Shown here one piece after another: positions 1-12,807 of a stretch of 64,000 nucleotides of DNA. The stretch comes from Nephromyces sp. MM_2019 (taxonomy: Eukaryota; Apicomplexa; Aconoidasida; Nephromycida). The DNA lies in contig JADHZB010000705.1 in NCBI GenBank assembly GCA_015657535.1, forward strand, positions 29,508 to 93,507. The letters are read 5' to 3'. A model generated the notes under the pieces. The model searched no databases and was not told the DNA's origin. It saw only the letters and a program-made list of their open reading frames with translations. The position numbers and the translations under genes were made by a program. Positions within the stretch are counted from its first letter, which is position 1; the number at the start of each line of letters is the position of its first letter.

Positions 1-105
1 ACGGTAGGGCTAAGCTCACTGCCTCGTATTACCGCTTGCGAAAACTGTGACTGCTTTCGAAGCTTCAGGGCCTTCTCGATTGAAGTGATTGTGTTTTCAG
101 CTTAC

Positions 106-223
106 CGAGACACACGCATTGAATTGAACAATGAATTTGTACCAGCTGTTGCCTGCTAAAGGGTACCCTAAAGTACGTGCAGAACTTACAAATTTCACCG
201 TTAGCACGTTTATGCAGGTACAT
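106..223 (-). CDS. possible first exon of a gene leaving the left edge
   Basis: A minus-strand frame opens with ATG at 223-221 and runs 39 codons to a donor-like GTAAGC at 105. It contains a Cys-x-x-Cys pair about a dozen residues in and is rich in basic residues. If the donor is not used, the frame ends 14 codons later at a TGA. The following exon, if any, is not clear before base 1. A frame this short can occur by chance; the A-rich plus strand here is the only other hint of minus-strand transcription. Product not recognised. Confidence 0.18.
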
Positions 224-440
224 GCGTGATACTATGGACTTCACTAACTTACATGAAAATGTGATGATTTAGGGGGGTCTACCCTAAACTACTAAAGTAA
301 AGTCTGCGGGGTAAGGAAACAAACAAGCAAAGCAACAGTGCAGTCATATTATAAACACGAAGAATAGAGTAATTATTGAAGTTTTATAGTCTAGTACATG
401 CGCGTTTTAAATATTGCAAGGAAAGAACCCTTAATCCAAG

Positions 441-541
441 GCCTCAAAGATTTACCTTCATTGATTTGACCCTATTTACTTAGCCTAAATATGGTTAGAT
501 AAGTAAATAGGGGCAAATCAATGAGGGTAACTCTTTGAGGC
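441..541. repeat. foldback inverted repeat with 42-bp arms
   Basis: Left arm 441-482 and right arm 500-541 are reverse complements at 39 of 42 positions; mismatches fall at arm positions 11, 17 and 29. The 17-base spacer has a short CTAA/TTAG pair of its own. The whole unit could form a long hairpin. It looks like a foldback or MITE-type element, but no target-site duplication is obvious at its ends and no second copy was noticed in the window. Confidence 0.85.
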
Positions 542-3500
542 ACAGTAAACTTGAATGTAGATTTATTCCCCACTTTTAATTTGGAAATATGCTGGCTAGC
601 GTAGGAAAGCTATTATTGCATTGCCACACGATCAATTGAAGCATGGAAAAGCCACATGCTTAACAACATAGGCGCATAGTTCAAGCTTTGAGCGCGATAT
701 CAATTTTAGTTTCTTTGCATGAATAAAAAGGGTGAACCCCTTCAAAGCTGAATATGAAATATTTCAAAAAAGCATCACTTAAAGATCCAAAACTACTCAT
801 TAATTTAGATTGCGAAATTCAGTAAACCTGGCGGCATTATTAGCAGACACTCAGCAGCGAATGTACAAGCAAATGATCAGTTGACTTGCGACCTTGTGTT
901 TCGTACCACAAATAAATGCTAATGTCAATTAAGCAGTACAGGCCCATTCATCAAAGAGTATCCATTTCCAAGCGTAAATCGCAGTTGCTGATGCAACCCC
1001 CTGATGTCTCATTTCTAGCACGGGAATTCAAAACACGAGAACGTTGAACGGCCACTAAAATTTTCCGCAATAAGTAATTCATTGTAAAACATGCAAATAT
1101 ATGGTTATTCATGCTTATTTCAACTTACGAAAAAATATATATGCATATAATATACACTTTTATTCCAGAAAAAGTGGCACAGAAAACTAAATCTATCAAA
1201 AAAACTTACTTAAAATATCGCTATGCTAATTATGCAAAATAGTGACTACAACATAAACATAGAGAGCCATATTCTACAAGAAATTCACAAAATGCCTAAA
1301 AACGCCCGTGAGATGGTTATCACTACAGCTAAGCTCGGAAAGGCCTTCTTTATATAGCTTGTACAATTCTACAAAGAATGAGGAGCAACAAGGCACTTGC
1401 CACTCTTCTAGTAAAAAGCCACCAAGCAAGCAGCACAAAGCAATCTCCAAAGCTTGCGTTAAAATCACAAACAGCTTGGGATCACAGCCCAATTTTCTAT
1501 TAAAAAAGCCCTACAGCAGCAGAAACCTATCTGGAAAAATACAACCAATAACGAATTACGCAAAAACAGCTGAATATAGAGTATTCATATCAGAATAGCG
1601 TCGGAAGTTTACAGGAGTATGATTAGTAGATGGAAAAAAATTTCCATTGATGTATATAGATATTTTTGTACCAGGATAGGCATAAAAATACTAGTTCGGG
1701 GTAATGGGCACATAAAATAGTGATAACTATCAAACAACAAAAAAAGTTAATATGGAATTATAAAATAGCGCATTCATCTTTGAAGGTATATAGGTCAATG
1801 AAAACTAGGTGTTTTTTTACTTAACCGGGAATACAGAAAACTTGAGCGTCCGGCTAATATAGTTTATAAGTAGAGTATACGAGATACTTATCAAACATTT
1901 AGCCAGGGGCGCTTTTCAGATGTATCTTAGGAGTTACCAAAAGCTACAATCTAATCGGCCGTTGGATAACCACTAAAAGAAACAATCTGGAGAAATGCAT
2001 ACGGCATAGGATCAGCTAAGCAAAACGAACGTACTAACTACACAATTTCCCGTATATAAGGTACACAAATTTATCAATTGTCTCATGGAAAAATGGCATA
2101 CACAAATACTTCCACATCTGTAGATTCCATAAAATTTGACAACACAAGACCCAGAAGTTCCAACAAAGGAAATTGATCCGAATACCCTATCTCTCACAAA
2201 AGCATCATCGGGAGGAGGTAGCAATACATTACCGGTAGATATGACATTTAACGGAAATACAAATAAAATACAAGTAGAATACATGGCTGGTTTACGACGT
2301 ACATTTAGAATATTTTCAATGCTACTGTAGACCCTGAAATACTAGAGAATCGTCAACATGAAGTCACGATTATCCATTAGCATAGAGGCCTTTACTCATA
2401 TACACGGAAAAAATACCACTTTTTCTCATGCACTCTTCCGTAAGAAAAAAAATTATTGAATAATAAATTCATACGCTAATAAAAAGAATCTGCAGCTCAA
2501 GAAATATCACATGGAATATTCAAAGTACATGATAATGTATCAATACAGGATATCCTGAAGATTTCCACTGTATTTATGTAACACGGAAGCAACAGCAGCC
2601 CATTCGTAAATACAAAAAAAAGTTCCAGCCACGTAGGAGCAGGATAAAAGGATAGGCTAAAAAAAGCAAATAAAAGTTTCGAACAAAGTCGACATTAGTC
2701 TAACGAAAAGGCGAAAATATAAGCCCATGCGAAGCAGTCGCATAATAACACGTCAGCTGACTTCAATAAACATTAAAGTAGCGCTAGAAACCCTAGTGTA
2801 TTACCTCTAATGACTCTGAAACACGCAAAATGCACATATAAAACACAAGAAAATGTAAAGACATGTTTTACTTTAAAAATGAGGGCTACAACAAATATAA
2901 GGAAATTTCCTTGTAAAGGATAAAAAAGCAAACTTCACGACAATGTAGGCGTAACTAAAATAAGACACCCGAATTTTTGGCATGAGCTCATATGTACAGT
3001 AATATCAAAATAGCTATATAAATCAATCAAGATGCCGTTTTCAAGCACTATTTATCAAAATGAAGCGAAAAGTATATTCGAAAGTACGGAGCACCAACAT
3101 GATGAGATCTCCGAAATAGGGAATTGAGTATTCACACAGCACAGCCCTAATTTGTTCCTATATTAGGGAATCGTAAAAACAATATTCTCTAGAGTTTTTG
3201 CGCAGACAATTAGAGGGATCAACTTAACGCCATCCCTGGAAATCCGTAACTTATGCTACTGCGAGGTGATCAACATAGCAGTTGATTAATTATAAAGGAA
3301 GTAGTGTATACAACCATATTAGGTGGGAAGTAAAACAGCCTACAGTTAATGATGCCAGCTGAAGTATGACATGAAATCGATGTCTCATGCAATACGAAAC
3401 AAATTGGCGACTAGGTACATTCAATGCTACATCATTCTAACTAATTATTCCACGGATCAGAACACGCCACTAAAACTACCAGCGTAGCGCGCACCAGCAA

Positions 3501-3743
3501 CTAGAGAAGGCAACGAATGCTGGTACACATGGTAAACACGGAAAAACATCATTTTTACACGACCATCAAGCTCTTTAACCAGTAAATCATAAAAGAAAAA
3601 AGGGAAAAAGGAATATAAAAAACAAATAATACTTGCGGATTAGCACGTATACCATTAAAAAAAAAATTATAACAGAGTGGGTAGATTAATAACTCCTCAA
3701 AGAGTAAGGGGGTTCATGGTCTATATTCCCAGAGGATGCGCAA
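542..3743. other. mostly non-coding, A-rich on plus
   Basis: Apart from the exon candidate at 1274-1492, I see no supportable gene. The plus strand is visibly A-rich, so the minus strand is T-rich, as in introns and flanks of the minus-strand genes nearby. Frames at 2012-2284 (minus) and 2136-2330 (plus) overlap each other, lack clear ATG starts and splice sites, and are not called. This may be the 3' flank of Maf1 plus intron sequence of an unseen minus-strand gene. Confidence 0.5.
1274..1492 (-). CDS. possible terminal exon, unidentified
   Basis: A minus-strand frame of about 72 codons ends in TAG at 1274. It has no ATG start: the first codon listed is TTG, and the frame stays open a few codons upstream to a candidate acceptor in a T-rich tract near 1500. 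The peptide has a hydrophobic Cys/Leu/Gly stretch followed by Glu/Lys/Tyr-rich sequence. No family recognised. Direction agrees with the A-rich plus strand. The overlapping plus-strand frame (1308-1598) also lacks an ATG start and is taken as a shadow. Weak. Confidence 0.22.
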   Translation of the reverse strand: MGCDPKLFVILTQALEIALCCLLGGFLLEEWQVPCCSSFFVELYKLYKEGLSELSCSDNHLTGVFRHFVNFL

Positions 3744-6700
3744 TTATGTACTATATACGATATCAGAGTTTGTAGACTCAGATTCCTCGTCGTTCTCATC
3801 CAAAGATAGAAGCCCGAACCCATTTAAACCTTCAAGTCTAGGTTCATCCAAAAAGAGAGCCTCTGAAAACACATAATACCAGCAAATCAAAAAATGTTGG
3901 TTGGGCTAGACAACATGCTGCTATCAGTGCATTAAGTTTAAATAAAACTATATGAGCAGCACAAGCACACTCATTGAAAACCATGACTCATGGATAACTC
4001 AACGAGAGCATCTACTAATAAACAGCGATTTACATAACCGCTGAAAAGAAATAACAAAAAACATGGAATAACCCCTAAACTCAGGAAGGGAAAAAACCGG
4101 CCAGAATACCAAAGAAAAACTCTTGCATAGTAGTAATTTCTAGTAGGGTGTGTAAAGGAAGCAGCACCATTCCACAGCTATAAGCACAAAAAGCATGCCT
4201 CAAAAAATTTACCCATTTTATTTTCTTTCTTATTCTATATTAACACCTGCACCATGCAGATCATGGACGAGAAAAATGAAAAAAGTAAAGACTAGCAAAA
4301 GGAAAAATAAAAGCGATGCAACTGGTGTCTTCAAAATATTTGGAACAAAACAAGATGCACACAGCCAGGGAACGAATTCTGCAAAAAAAACTGGTAATAA
4401 TAGCAATATGCAGCTGAGAAGTAGAAAAAAATTAGAAGATTCAAAAAAATATTGAAAAAACTGGAGAAAGGTAGAACAATCAAAAGCAGCGAGGACCTGG
4501 TGGAAGCTCGTCATCACTTTCAGCCTCAAACTTATTGCAATCTTTAGACTTCGTCATGAAAGAGAAAAAAAGTATCCTATGCTGCACTTTATCATGAAAG
4601 AAGAAGTTGAAAGCGAAGAGGCAATTTTCATCATTGTAAAGGTCACAGTAACCACCCATTTTGCAGGAATACACTTCTATCTCGTCCAGTAACACAACTT
4701 CCTGTAAATAACATCATGGGAAAGAAGATGTCATATGAGAAAAAAGCTTCCATCAGCTCAAAGAAGAAAGAGCAAAGTTACTCCCCTCTTTATCTCACCA
4801 AAAATATCCAAAAAACACTCAAACAACGTGAAATTCAGAGGATTAAAGAAAGAGTCAAAAGTTCAGCGAAAATTTTTCCAGGTCTGAAAACACAGAAAAA
4901 TAGTTGATGGCATATATCACTTCAGCTTAACCACGTCTATTACAAGTTTAAAATTAATTTAGTATGAGCGTAAACATTTGACTCGCGAAAAAATGATACC
5001 TTTATAGTACTCCACAGCTCCCGGAGCAGCCCGGGGAATATCTTCTCTCTAACCGTCCAGAATGTATAGTTGATCGTATTGTAGGCAAAATCAAAATCAA
5101 CTTTATAGAAATCTCCAAATTTCAGCGAGCTGCAGTCCAAAAAAATATGATAGCTGATGAATTCTAACGAAGCAAATTACATCAAAATCACACACATCAA
5201 AGCACATCAATCTGAGAATCAACGTGACCAGCGGCTTTTATATATTGGCATAAAGGTGTAGAGCTGCCAAATTATATCGCTTTTATACACATGCACTCAT
5301 AATAGGATAGAAGTGTAATATGCAGGAAAACAGTTAGGTAAGTGAATAAAAGAAAACTAAATTAAACCAATACTACATAAAAAAGCCGAAAATAAAACTA
5401 TACAAGAAAAACTGATAAATGCAGCTTCAAGGTTCACACATAACAATTAATGAGCTATAATTCCATTAAAATCTTTATAATCCACTTAATGCACTAGTGT
5501 CATTCTTACTCAAAGTCGTAGTCTGGAAAGCATTCATTAAGTGTCGCTATAAAGTAAGACAAGAGCTCCTTATTATACTTCTTCAATACATAATTTGGAG
5601 GTATAGGCCACGCAGAAGGACAGGAAGGATTTGTCTCTTCAGGAAGAGCTGGTGCCGTCGACTCTACTTGAGAATTTTGGGCTGTCGACTCCACTGGAGA
5701 GCTTCGTAGTGCAACCTCCGCCTTTGTAGCGGAAGGCAAGGAATAATCACTAAGAAAGCAAAATAAATAACTTGCCAGCTATTATCTATGGAGCTAAGTT
5801 GAGAATAAAAGATGAAATGAGATGTTTCTGAAAATATTTTAGTGTCTAAACGCTTTAAAAGAAAGACAGATGATAGCATGAGGCTGCTAAGTTAATTGCT
5901 GGTTACAGTAATTCCTCTTATTGTAATACTAAATATTTATTATCAGGGTTAAATTCTGATTGCTCGACTAGATCAAATAACCAATATACGGCAAATGATA
6001 CTAAATTGGATACACAGTTTCGGTTGAATGAAAGTCAAACCAAAAATTACCGTGTAGTGTGCGAGCACAATACGCTGCCTAGTACCACTTATACCAATGG
6101 TAAAAAATAGTATGTACGCAGCTTCTTTCATTATATAATAAGCTTGAAGCAGAAATTTTATTGATAAAAAATGAGCCCAAATCAAGAGCGAAGTACAGAG
6201 CCACACATCAAATTTGTGGAGAGAGGAGGAGCCAGCTCACATTAATAGCTTCAACCCAAAGAGCTTGAATATTTCCTAGCTATTAAGCATTAAGTTCATG
6301 AGTAGGGGTGGAGTAAAAAATGAAGCCTCAAAATAGCAAATCCTATCGAGACTTGCAAACAAAAATTGAATCAAGAAACAGGAAAAACATTGTAAATTTG
6401 AGGTAAGTATTGTAGCAAAACATGCTTAAAAGATATTCTGCAGGGTAAAAAGATTACTTCACACCTGGAGGAAGCCTATTTATATCTCCCAGGATGCATA
6501 CTTCTCTTCAACAAAAAATCGAAAATCAGCATGTTTACAAAAAATAAAGGCCGATGGCAGGGTTTGAAATTTTATGAAAAATCATCGTATAAAACACATG
6601 CAGGCCACAAATCAAATATTCAAAAAAATTGTCATATGCAGGTATCAACTCCCCATGAAAAATACTGCAGAATATCATATTAAAAAAATGATGCTGAGTA

Positions 6701-7021
6701 TCTTCAAGAAGTACCATTATTCAAGCCAAAGAAATCACAAAATCTCAAATAAAAACGGTAAATAATTCCTAAAAGGCAATAATGGGTATCGGCTAAAGAT
6801 GTTAGCGCAATACCAAAACAACTTGTATGAAGATAATAGACAGAAGAAAAGTCCTAAGATGCCCTCAAAATTCACGGAGCCTCAAAATTTTTCAGTAATT
6901 ATATTTACCAGGGGTCCGTGCTAAAAAGTTCCAGCTTTCCCTTTATAATTCTATCCCCGGCGTCTAGGTGCTGAAGGAACACCGACAGCCGGTTGAGTGC
7001 GGCATTCTCCAGGAACCGCAT
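3744..7021 (-). CDS. MAF1: Maf1, repressor of RNA polymerase III
   Basis: Five exons (7021-6909, 5749-5510, 5129-5000, 4701-4497, 3862-3744) join in phase to 268 residues, the usual Maf1 size. The start ATG at 7021 opens MRFLENAAL, matching the conserved Maf1 N-terminal block, followed by RIIKGKLELF. Exon 2 ends in the FPDYDF motif, exon 3 carries REKIFPGLLRELW, and exon 4 carries the block with VYSC and FAFNFFFHDKVQHRILFFS, corresponding to the conserved YS and WSFNFFFYN-KLKR region. The last exon is an acidic tail. Maf1 binds Pol III in the nucleus and shuts down tRNA and 5S transcription under stress or nutrient loss. Exons 2-4 have good acceptors. The exon 4 donor (GTCCTC at 4496) is poor; an alternative GTGATG at 4517 keeps the same phase. 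A Pro/Ser/Glu-rich linker replaces the usual segment between the two blocks. A possible 5' UTR acceptor lies just before the ATG. Confidence 0.9.
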
Positions 7022-7583
7022 TAGCCCAGCTAGGAGAGGGAGATATTGAAGGGCTCGCAAATAAATCCTCAGCAAGTATCATATCTCGAAGAAGTGTGCT
7101 TGACGCGAGCCTCAACATCAAGTGTAAAAATTAAGTGTGACACAAGAAAGGTACCACAACGTATAATAGTACACAATGAAAGATACGTGCCTTCTATGGG
7201 AGCATAGCAGCATGGAATATACAAAATCGCTACTTCACCTGTGGGATATAAAATGCGCACCAACGCACAATAAAATAAGCTCAAAAATATATTCTTCAGT
7301 GTCGCAATAGCCAAAAAAAGGTCATATGAAGCATGGCTATATCAAGTGCGTAATAAGACCGGACACGTGAGAGCAAAGTCACAACAGGTGCACAGTGTTG
7401 CACCTGCGTAACACAGGTAACTGAATGATGAAACTGAAATAGCTAAGGCAAGTAGAAAGTTGAATCGAGCCAATTAAATTCACGTTTAATACCATGCTAG
7501 TAGGTAAAAAAAATTTGGACAAAAGACCAGATGGGTCTAGATATTTGAACACGATGTCTGACAAATTTAGCTGCATCATACCG

Positions 7584-8099
7584 CTAACGTCTAGCTAAAT
7601 AATGTATCATTAGTTCGTGAAAGGCCCTCTTGTTTTCAAGGTCGGCACCACAAGGTTGTCTCATTAAAGCAGGAAACACAGAATTGGCCGAAGCAAATTG
7701 CGCAACTTACTGCACGCCTTCGCGTCGGAACCCAGGAGAATTCTCGATAAGACCTTTAATGGCTTATACACCTGGCACCACCCAGTCTGTAGTCCCACGC
7801 TCCAACGGAGAGGGGAGCTCAAAAAAAAGCTGCAAGAAATCCCTCAATGGAAATGCAAATTGAACAATTCCATAAACCAAAAAACAAAGAGGATCAAGGT
7901 GTAAAATGCTTTACGTCGATGCGAAAGCAGAAACTCCTAGGCAAACTGCAAATAAATCCTCCGGGATATCGGGTATATGCTCCTGAGACATTTTAAGAAT
8001 TCCTACCTTCAGCCAAGCACCGCCTTTAGAAATGATGCTGGAGTCACAAGGCGTAAGATCATATACGCATGCATAAGAAAAGCAAAGGCAGCCCAACAT
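7584..8099 (-). CDS. candidate gene upstream of Maf1, unidentified, structure uncertain
   Basis: Three minus-strand blocks can be joined in phase: about 8099-8007 (hydrophobic, Cys-containing start, donor AAG|GTAGGA), 7829-7711 (acceptor TTTCTTGCAG, donor GTAAGT) and 7659-7584 (ends TAG). The first block has a long hydrophobic run that could be a signal peptide. The last intron would be only 51 nt. The middle block has an in-frame TAA near 7764, so either it holds another very short intron, it starts further in, or the gene is broken. It sits about 560 bp upstream of the Maf1 start on the same strand. No family recognised. Confidence 0.35.
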
Positions 8100-11000
8100 A
8101 ACGAGACAAAAGAGGATAGCGAGTATAACTGCCCGAGGACCAGCCCATCATGAGAGTAGGGCAGTTTTCCATATGGAGGTGCAACTCGGAAAACCCGGTG
8201 CTCCGAATAAAAGAGGGAAGAGCGACATGCAACGTCCTTGTATTAAATTTTATAATTACATTTCACGAAACTCAGTAAATTGAAAGTAGCATAGTATTAT
8301 GGGAACGTCCCATCTTTTTTTTCAGTTTTATAAGAAGCGTGCTCCAAGCACACTAACCTACTATACACAAAAAAATGATATTCCAAGTGCCATAATATTC
8401 CTCAAAACACCTTAACTTTGAAGATGCATGCAGCGAGGAAAGGTAACAACAGTGGGACCGTTTGTGCCTTCAGTCTTCGTGGCAAAGTGCGATCAGCGCT
8501 CAAAAGACGGTAACCCGAGTATCCGTGCAGTCTGATTGTAGACCACTAGCAGGTATGAGCTTACTACCAAAAAATGAATTTTGAATGAAACTCCGAGAAA
8601 TCCGCGTAATGCCATACTAGCCTAGTATCATTTTCTTCCAAGTGCACTAGCCAATTGTGAATATTATATTAAGCAGCAGAGTCTTCCACTTGCCTAACAG
8701 TGTAAAAACGCTTTACAATTGACCATAATAACTTATTTCAAAAATTTTGATTCCACAGAAAAAAGTGCCGCTGGTAAGCAGAATAGGGCTTATACTGTTA
8801 GCCTTTTGAACGACTAACCGCCCTAGGATGTAGCAGGAATCCATCGTAGGTCTAGGAACATACAGTGGACTGTATGGCACGGGAAGCTGTCCTGTGGTCC
8901 CCCAAGCATGCTAAATGAGACATTAGGAATGCATAGTAGCTGCGAGTTTCCGTATTATAAGTAATGGACAGACTAATCTATCCTTCCGACATAGCGAATG
9001 CAACACAAGTTGCCATATGTGAATTATCCTTAAGAATCATGACGGGGACCATAGTAAGCATCAAGATATATAAGGAGCTAGAAGCAAAGTGTAAACACAG
9101 CAATCAACATGTGTTACTTGGAGCCTGTGGAAGGGTAGCCTGCACGCCTATTATGCACATGAGCGTGTAAACAGAGCCGGATGATGCGTCATAAATCTTC
9201 TTAGGCATAGAAAGTGTATGAAAGATATCCCTTTCAGAAAGTATAGCTCTAGCATAACAATCCTCTAGCATTAGTTCCGAATAGCCTGACACTTAGAATT
9301 AATCAGCATGCGCCATCTAACCGTATCGTGTAGCCGGCAAAAATACTCGGCTCGAAGCATAAGCTAAATCTTCAACATTTGCCAGTGACTACAACGCTGC
9401 TATGTACAGGTGGTTTGTATTTGCCATCCTCTTGTAAAGAAACATCCTAATGGCGAAATTAACATATTTTCCTCTATTAACAAGTACTAACGAAGGGCTG
9501 ACAATAGTAGTTATTCGATGCTCCTGTGATATTCCACATATCAGTGCCGCAGCTTATCTATCTTGTATAAGGCATCTAGGGTGTTATACAAAAACTCTTA
9601 AGCAGATATACCGAAAAAACTTTTTTCTTCGCTGGGATGTTCGAATCTGCCTAATTCTTTAAGCTCAGAATACTCGATAGTCTATTGCAGAGATTCTTTT
9701 GTAGCAGAAAAAAAATTTGATGTAGCAAAACGCTTCAACCAACGTAATTCTTGAGAGAGCTGTCATATAATTCGAATTTTCTTCTATCTAAGGTATGCCA
9801 GCATAGTTGATCTATCATTCCATCACATAGGTCTACAATCTCGAGAACTCATCCCATAAAATTTTCAAAAACCTTCTCAGGTTATTTTTAAATCAGTATA
9901 TTGTACTGACATCAGCACCATGCAGTTAAAAAGGAGCCGAAAGCGCTCCGCTAAATAAAATATGAGCAATCTCAAAGCTTAAACAGAACTCAGGATATTA
10001 TTGTGAAACCTGCAGCCTTCGAATCCACCAGCAGTTATAGCCCTATTTAACCTACAATTTAACCATGCGTGGATCATTCATCTACCACGGACACCCCTCA
10101 AGGCTTAAAGCAACTGTGCAACTCTTGTGCCAAGGTACAAAATCATTTAAACTCTTGAATGACCCATGTTAGCTTACTTTCAACCACAAGAGGAGAAGAC
10201 ACTTAAAGATATACATTATTTTTTCGTGTTGCAAGCAGATATCCCAATGTGCTTCGCATGCATTGACATTTTTTTTCCTTGCCTTCCCAATAGATGGTTA
10301 CTAGTAACACACTTATATACCCCAGCGAAAAAAGTATCAGAGCGAAAGCTTTAAATAAGACTACCATCAATTAAAGCACCTTTCACCCAAGAGATAAATA
10401 TAAGCTGCATAACATCACGTTGCATCCATGTCGCATCAGTGTGGAGCACTTGATACAGAAGAAAAAACATTCCCTACTATTTAACCACTCCATTATCTCT
10501 TTCTGCTCTACCGGATATGAACTTTTCAGGTTGACGCGACCAGCAACGAGACATTTAGTTATGTTTACTGAGAGAACGTGGTTCCTCTACATACAACAAT
10601 AGTAATCTACAGTAAAAAATCAAGGCTCATTCCACTAGCTGAAAAAAAATACCGGAAAGATATAAGAATAATAGCTCATTTTAATGTTGTATTACTCTCA
10701 AAATGAACATAGGAACGAATTTAACTACATAGGTAACGTACGCAAGCTGCAATACATTGGCCCAGGCGCCTAAAGTAAGCCCCTTCCTTCTTAAATAGGG
10801 GATATTTTGTGAAACCAAGAGGGTGGTAGCCCAAATAGAAGCATTAAGTAATGTATCAACATCTAAAAGATTACGGATTAGAGGTTGACTGGCCTGCAGT
10901 ACCTGAAACTTGGTTTAATGATAAGTTCTGGAGACAGCGAAAAGCGAAAAAAAACCAGTAAATCGTCAACAAGGCTGAAATTCAACTATTTTAACTACTA

Positions 11001-11609
11001 TCTCAAGGTTTGCGGAACCATTCCAGGATGCATTTTATGGTGAGTCCGATTGTTGATTATCAGCGAAGCTTTTGCTCACGTCCTAGTACCTAAAATTATG
11101 TCCTTAGGGAAAAAATACCTCCATTTCCCGCACTATTGGAAATGCGCTCAGTATTTCGTAGCCTCAGTCAAGTATTGCAAGATGCATACAGTTTCTAACC
11201 ACTATCAACCAAGAACAAAAATTTCCAGATATGCGGTCTCATAGTGCCTGCAAAACGATTAGCGTGCTAGTATTTACATTCTGCCCTGCAGAACAAAAAA
11301 CTCCACCATGGACTTGCATTTAATTTTGTTAGACTAGTAGTCTACTATCCCTGCTGCGGTAATAATATTTCCCTTCGCAAAATGCTCGCAATAAGAACTT
11401 ACGATGCTTGAAACACAGAGTGCGATAGATTACAGTAGAAAGCATATGCTGCCTGCATTCTCCATGTATGTCTTCCGGCGCAGGCCGCCTCATTTCTACG
11501 TAATGCCGCCCTTACACATGCAAGAATATTACTATGGTCGACATGTAAGTGCAGTGCTACCTGATGATGCTACAGTCGCTATGCAGTATGCCTAGAGTAA
11601 TCACTAAGT

Positions 11610-11936
11610 CTAACCAAAACACCAAAGAAGATTCGATCCACTGTGATTATCTGTATAATAGGTTTCTCTGCTAGACCAAGCTGTAACCATGACTATAGAC
11701 CGCCAGAGCATATAGCCCACTGCATTTGCTCTAGAAAAGCTATTCAAAATTTCCAACAAAGCGTTCGCAAGTGTTATTAAGCGCGCAGAAAAGGTAGGTA
11801 TAACCACTGTACCATTGTAGTATTGCAAAACTATACAGGAGCATAGTTGCTGGCCAAATGTATGATGCGCCGCCAACACGAATATATCGCTAGTAGCTTG
11901 TGTAAAGCGGAACACAGGGATGATGAACATAAACAT
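11610..11936 (-). CDS. hypothetical 108-residue frame
   Basis: ATG-initiated, uninterrupted frame ending in TAG. The peptide is rich in hydrophobic and Ser/Thr residues, with a hydrophobic N-terminus that could act as a membrane segment. No family recognised, no neighbouring exons found, and the surrounding DNA shows no strand bias of the kind seen around the real genes. Could be chance. Confidence 0.22.
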   Translation of the reverse strand: MFMFIIPVFRFTQATSDIFVLAAHHTFGQQLCSCIVLQYYNGTVVIPTFSARLITLANALLEILNSFSRANAVGYMLWRSIVMVTAWSSRETYYTDNHSGSNLLWCFG

Positions 11937-12588
11937 GGATTGCTATCAGCGAGAGATGAAGCGCTGTAAAATAGTACAGCAGTACATAGAAGCATTGCCA
12001 AGCACATATAGGATTTATATTGATCTGCAAATATAACAAGCAGTAGTGTCTGCTCTAGCAGATTAAGGATACAGTATTTACCTAGTCGTAAAGACGCAAA
12101 ATTGCATCGAACTATAGAAATAAGTTAGCACAGAAACGCTTATTTTGCACAGGATTATTATTGTAAAGATGGGGATTTTTGTGTTGCAAGGCATTCATAG
12201 GTACCGAAAGAAGGATTGCGCATTTAGAAGCTGAGTAAAACGAGGGGCCCAGCTGCAAATTACACTTGACCCTGGCAGTTGGTACTACCATCACTATCAT
12301 GTGCTTCAATGCCATGTAGTAGTTTAACTTCCTCTATACAAGCTTCCAGCCTCCATCCTCCATGTATCTGATCACTTATTTTTTGCAGAGTAGCTACCGG
12401 GGTACTGATGATAGCCCTGACTTTAAGAGCGATATTCTAAAGTAGCTTATTAATAAGCAAGCGTCGCCTAGCACATAATTACACTCGAAGTTTCTTCGTA
12501 AATACAAAAGAGATGCCTCATTTCGCCTTTTTACCATGGCGGAGTAAAATTACTGCACAGCTTATTTTTACTTTCTTAGTCAAATAAC

Positions 12589-12807
12589 TCAGCTACGTCT
12601 TCGCCATATATCTGGAATCATTCGAATCAACCTGCTCACTTCGATATTTAATGTTAGGAAACCTGCCAACCGGAGGGACATTGCAGCCAGCAGTGGAAAT
12701 CCGCTCAGCAGGACTCTTTTATAATTTCTTCTTTTGCTAGCACTCGAAACTGATCCTAAATTCAATGGCTTTTGCCTTGCGTGATGTAAATAGGGCTGAT
12801 TACTCAT
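12589..12807 (-). CDS. hypothetical 72-residue frame
   Basis: ATG-initiated frame ending in TGA. Basic N-terminal third (Arg/Lys/Ser), one hydrophobic segment around residues 36-53, and a basic tail ending in three consecutive arginines and a serine. The layout would suit a small membrane protein, but no family is recognised and no other support is visible. Confidence 0.22.
   Translation of the reverse strand: MSNQPYLHHARQKPLNLGSVSSASKRRNYKRVLLSGFPLLAAMSLRLAGFLTLNIEVSRLIRMIPDIWRRRS

Noticed and set aside
4195..4907. Plus-strand frames 4195-4455 and 4716-4907, Lys/Ser/Asn-rich
   Set aside because: They lie antisense in T-rich introns of Maf1, which on the other strand read as A-rich Lys codons.
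5664..6206. Minus frames 5879-5664 and 6206-5973
   Set aside because: They fall in Maf1 exon 2 in another frame or in intron 1 and have no splice support.
9960..10060. TTCGAATCC near 10017 resembling a tRNA B box
   Set aside because: No A box at the right distance and no pairing acceptor or T stem.
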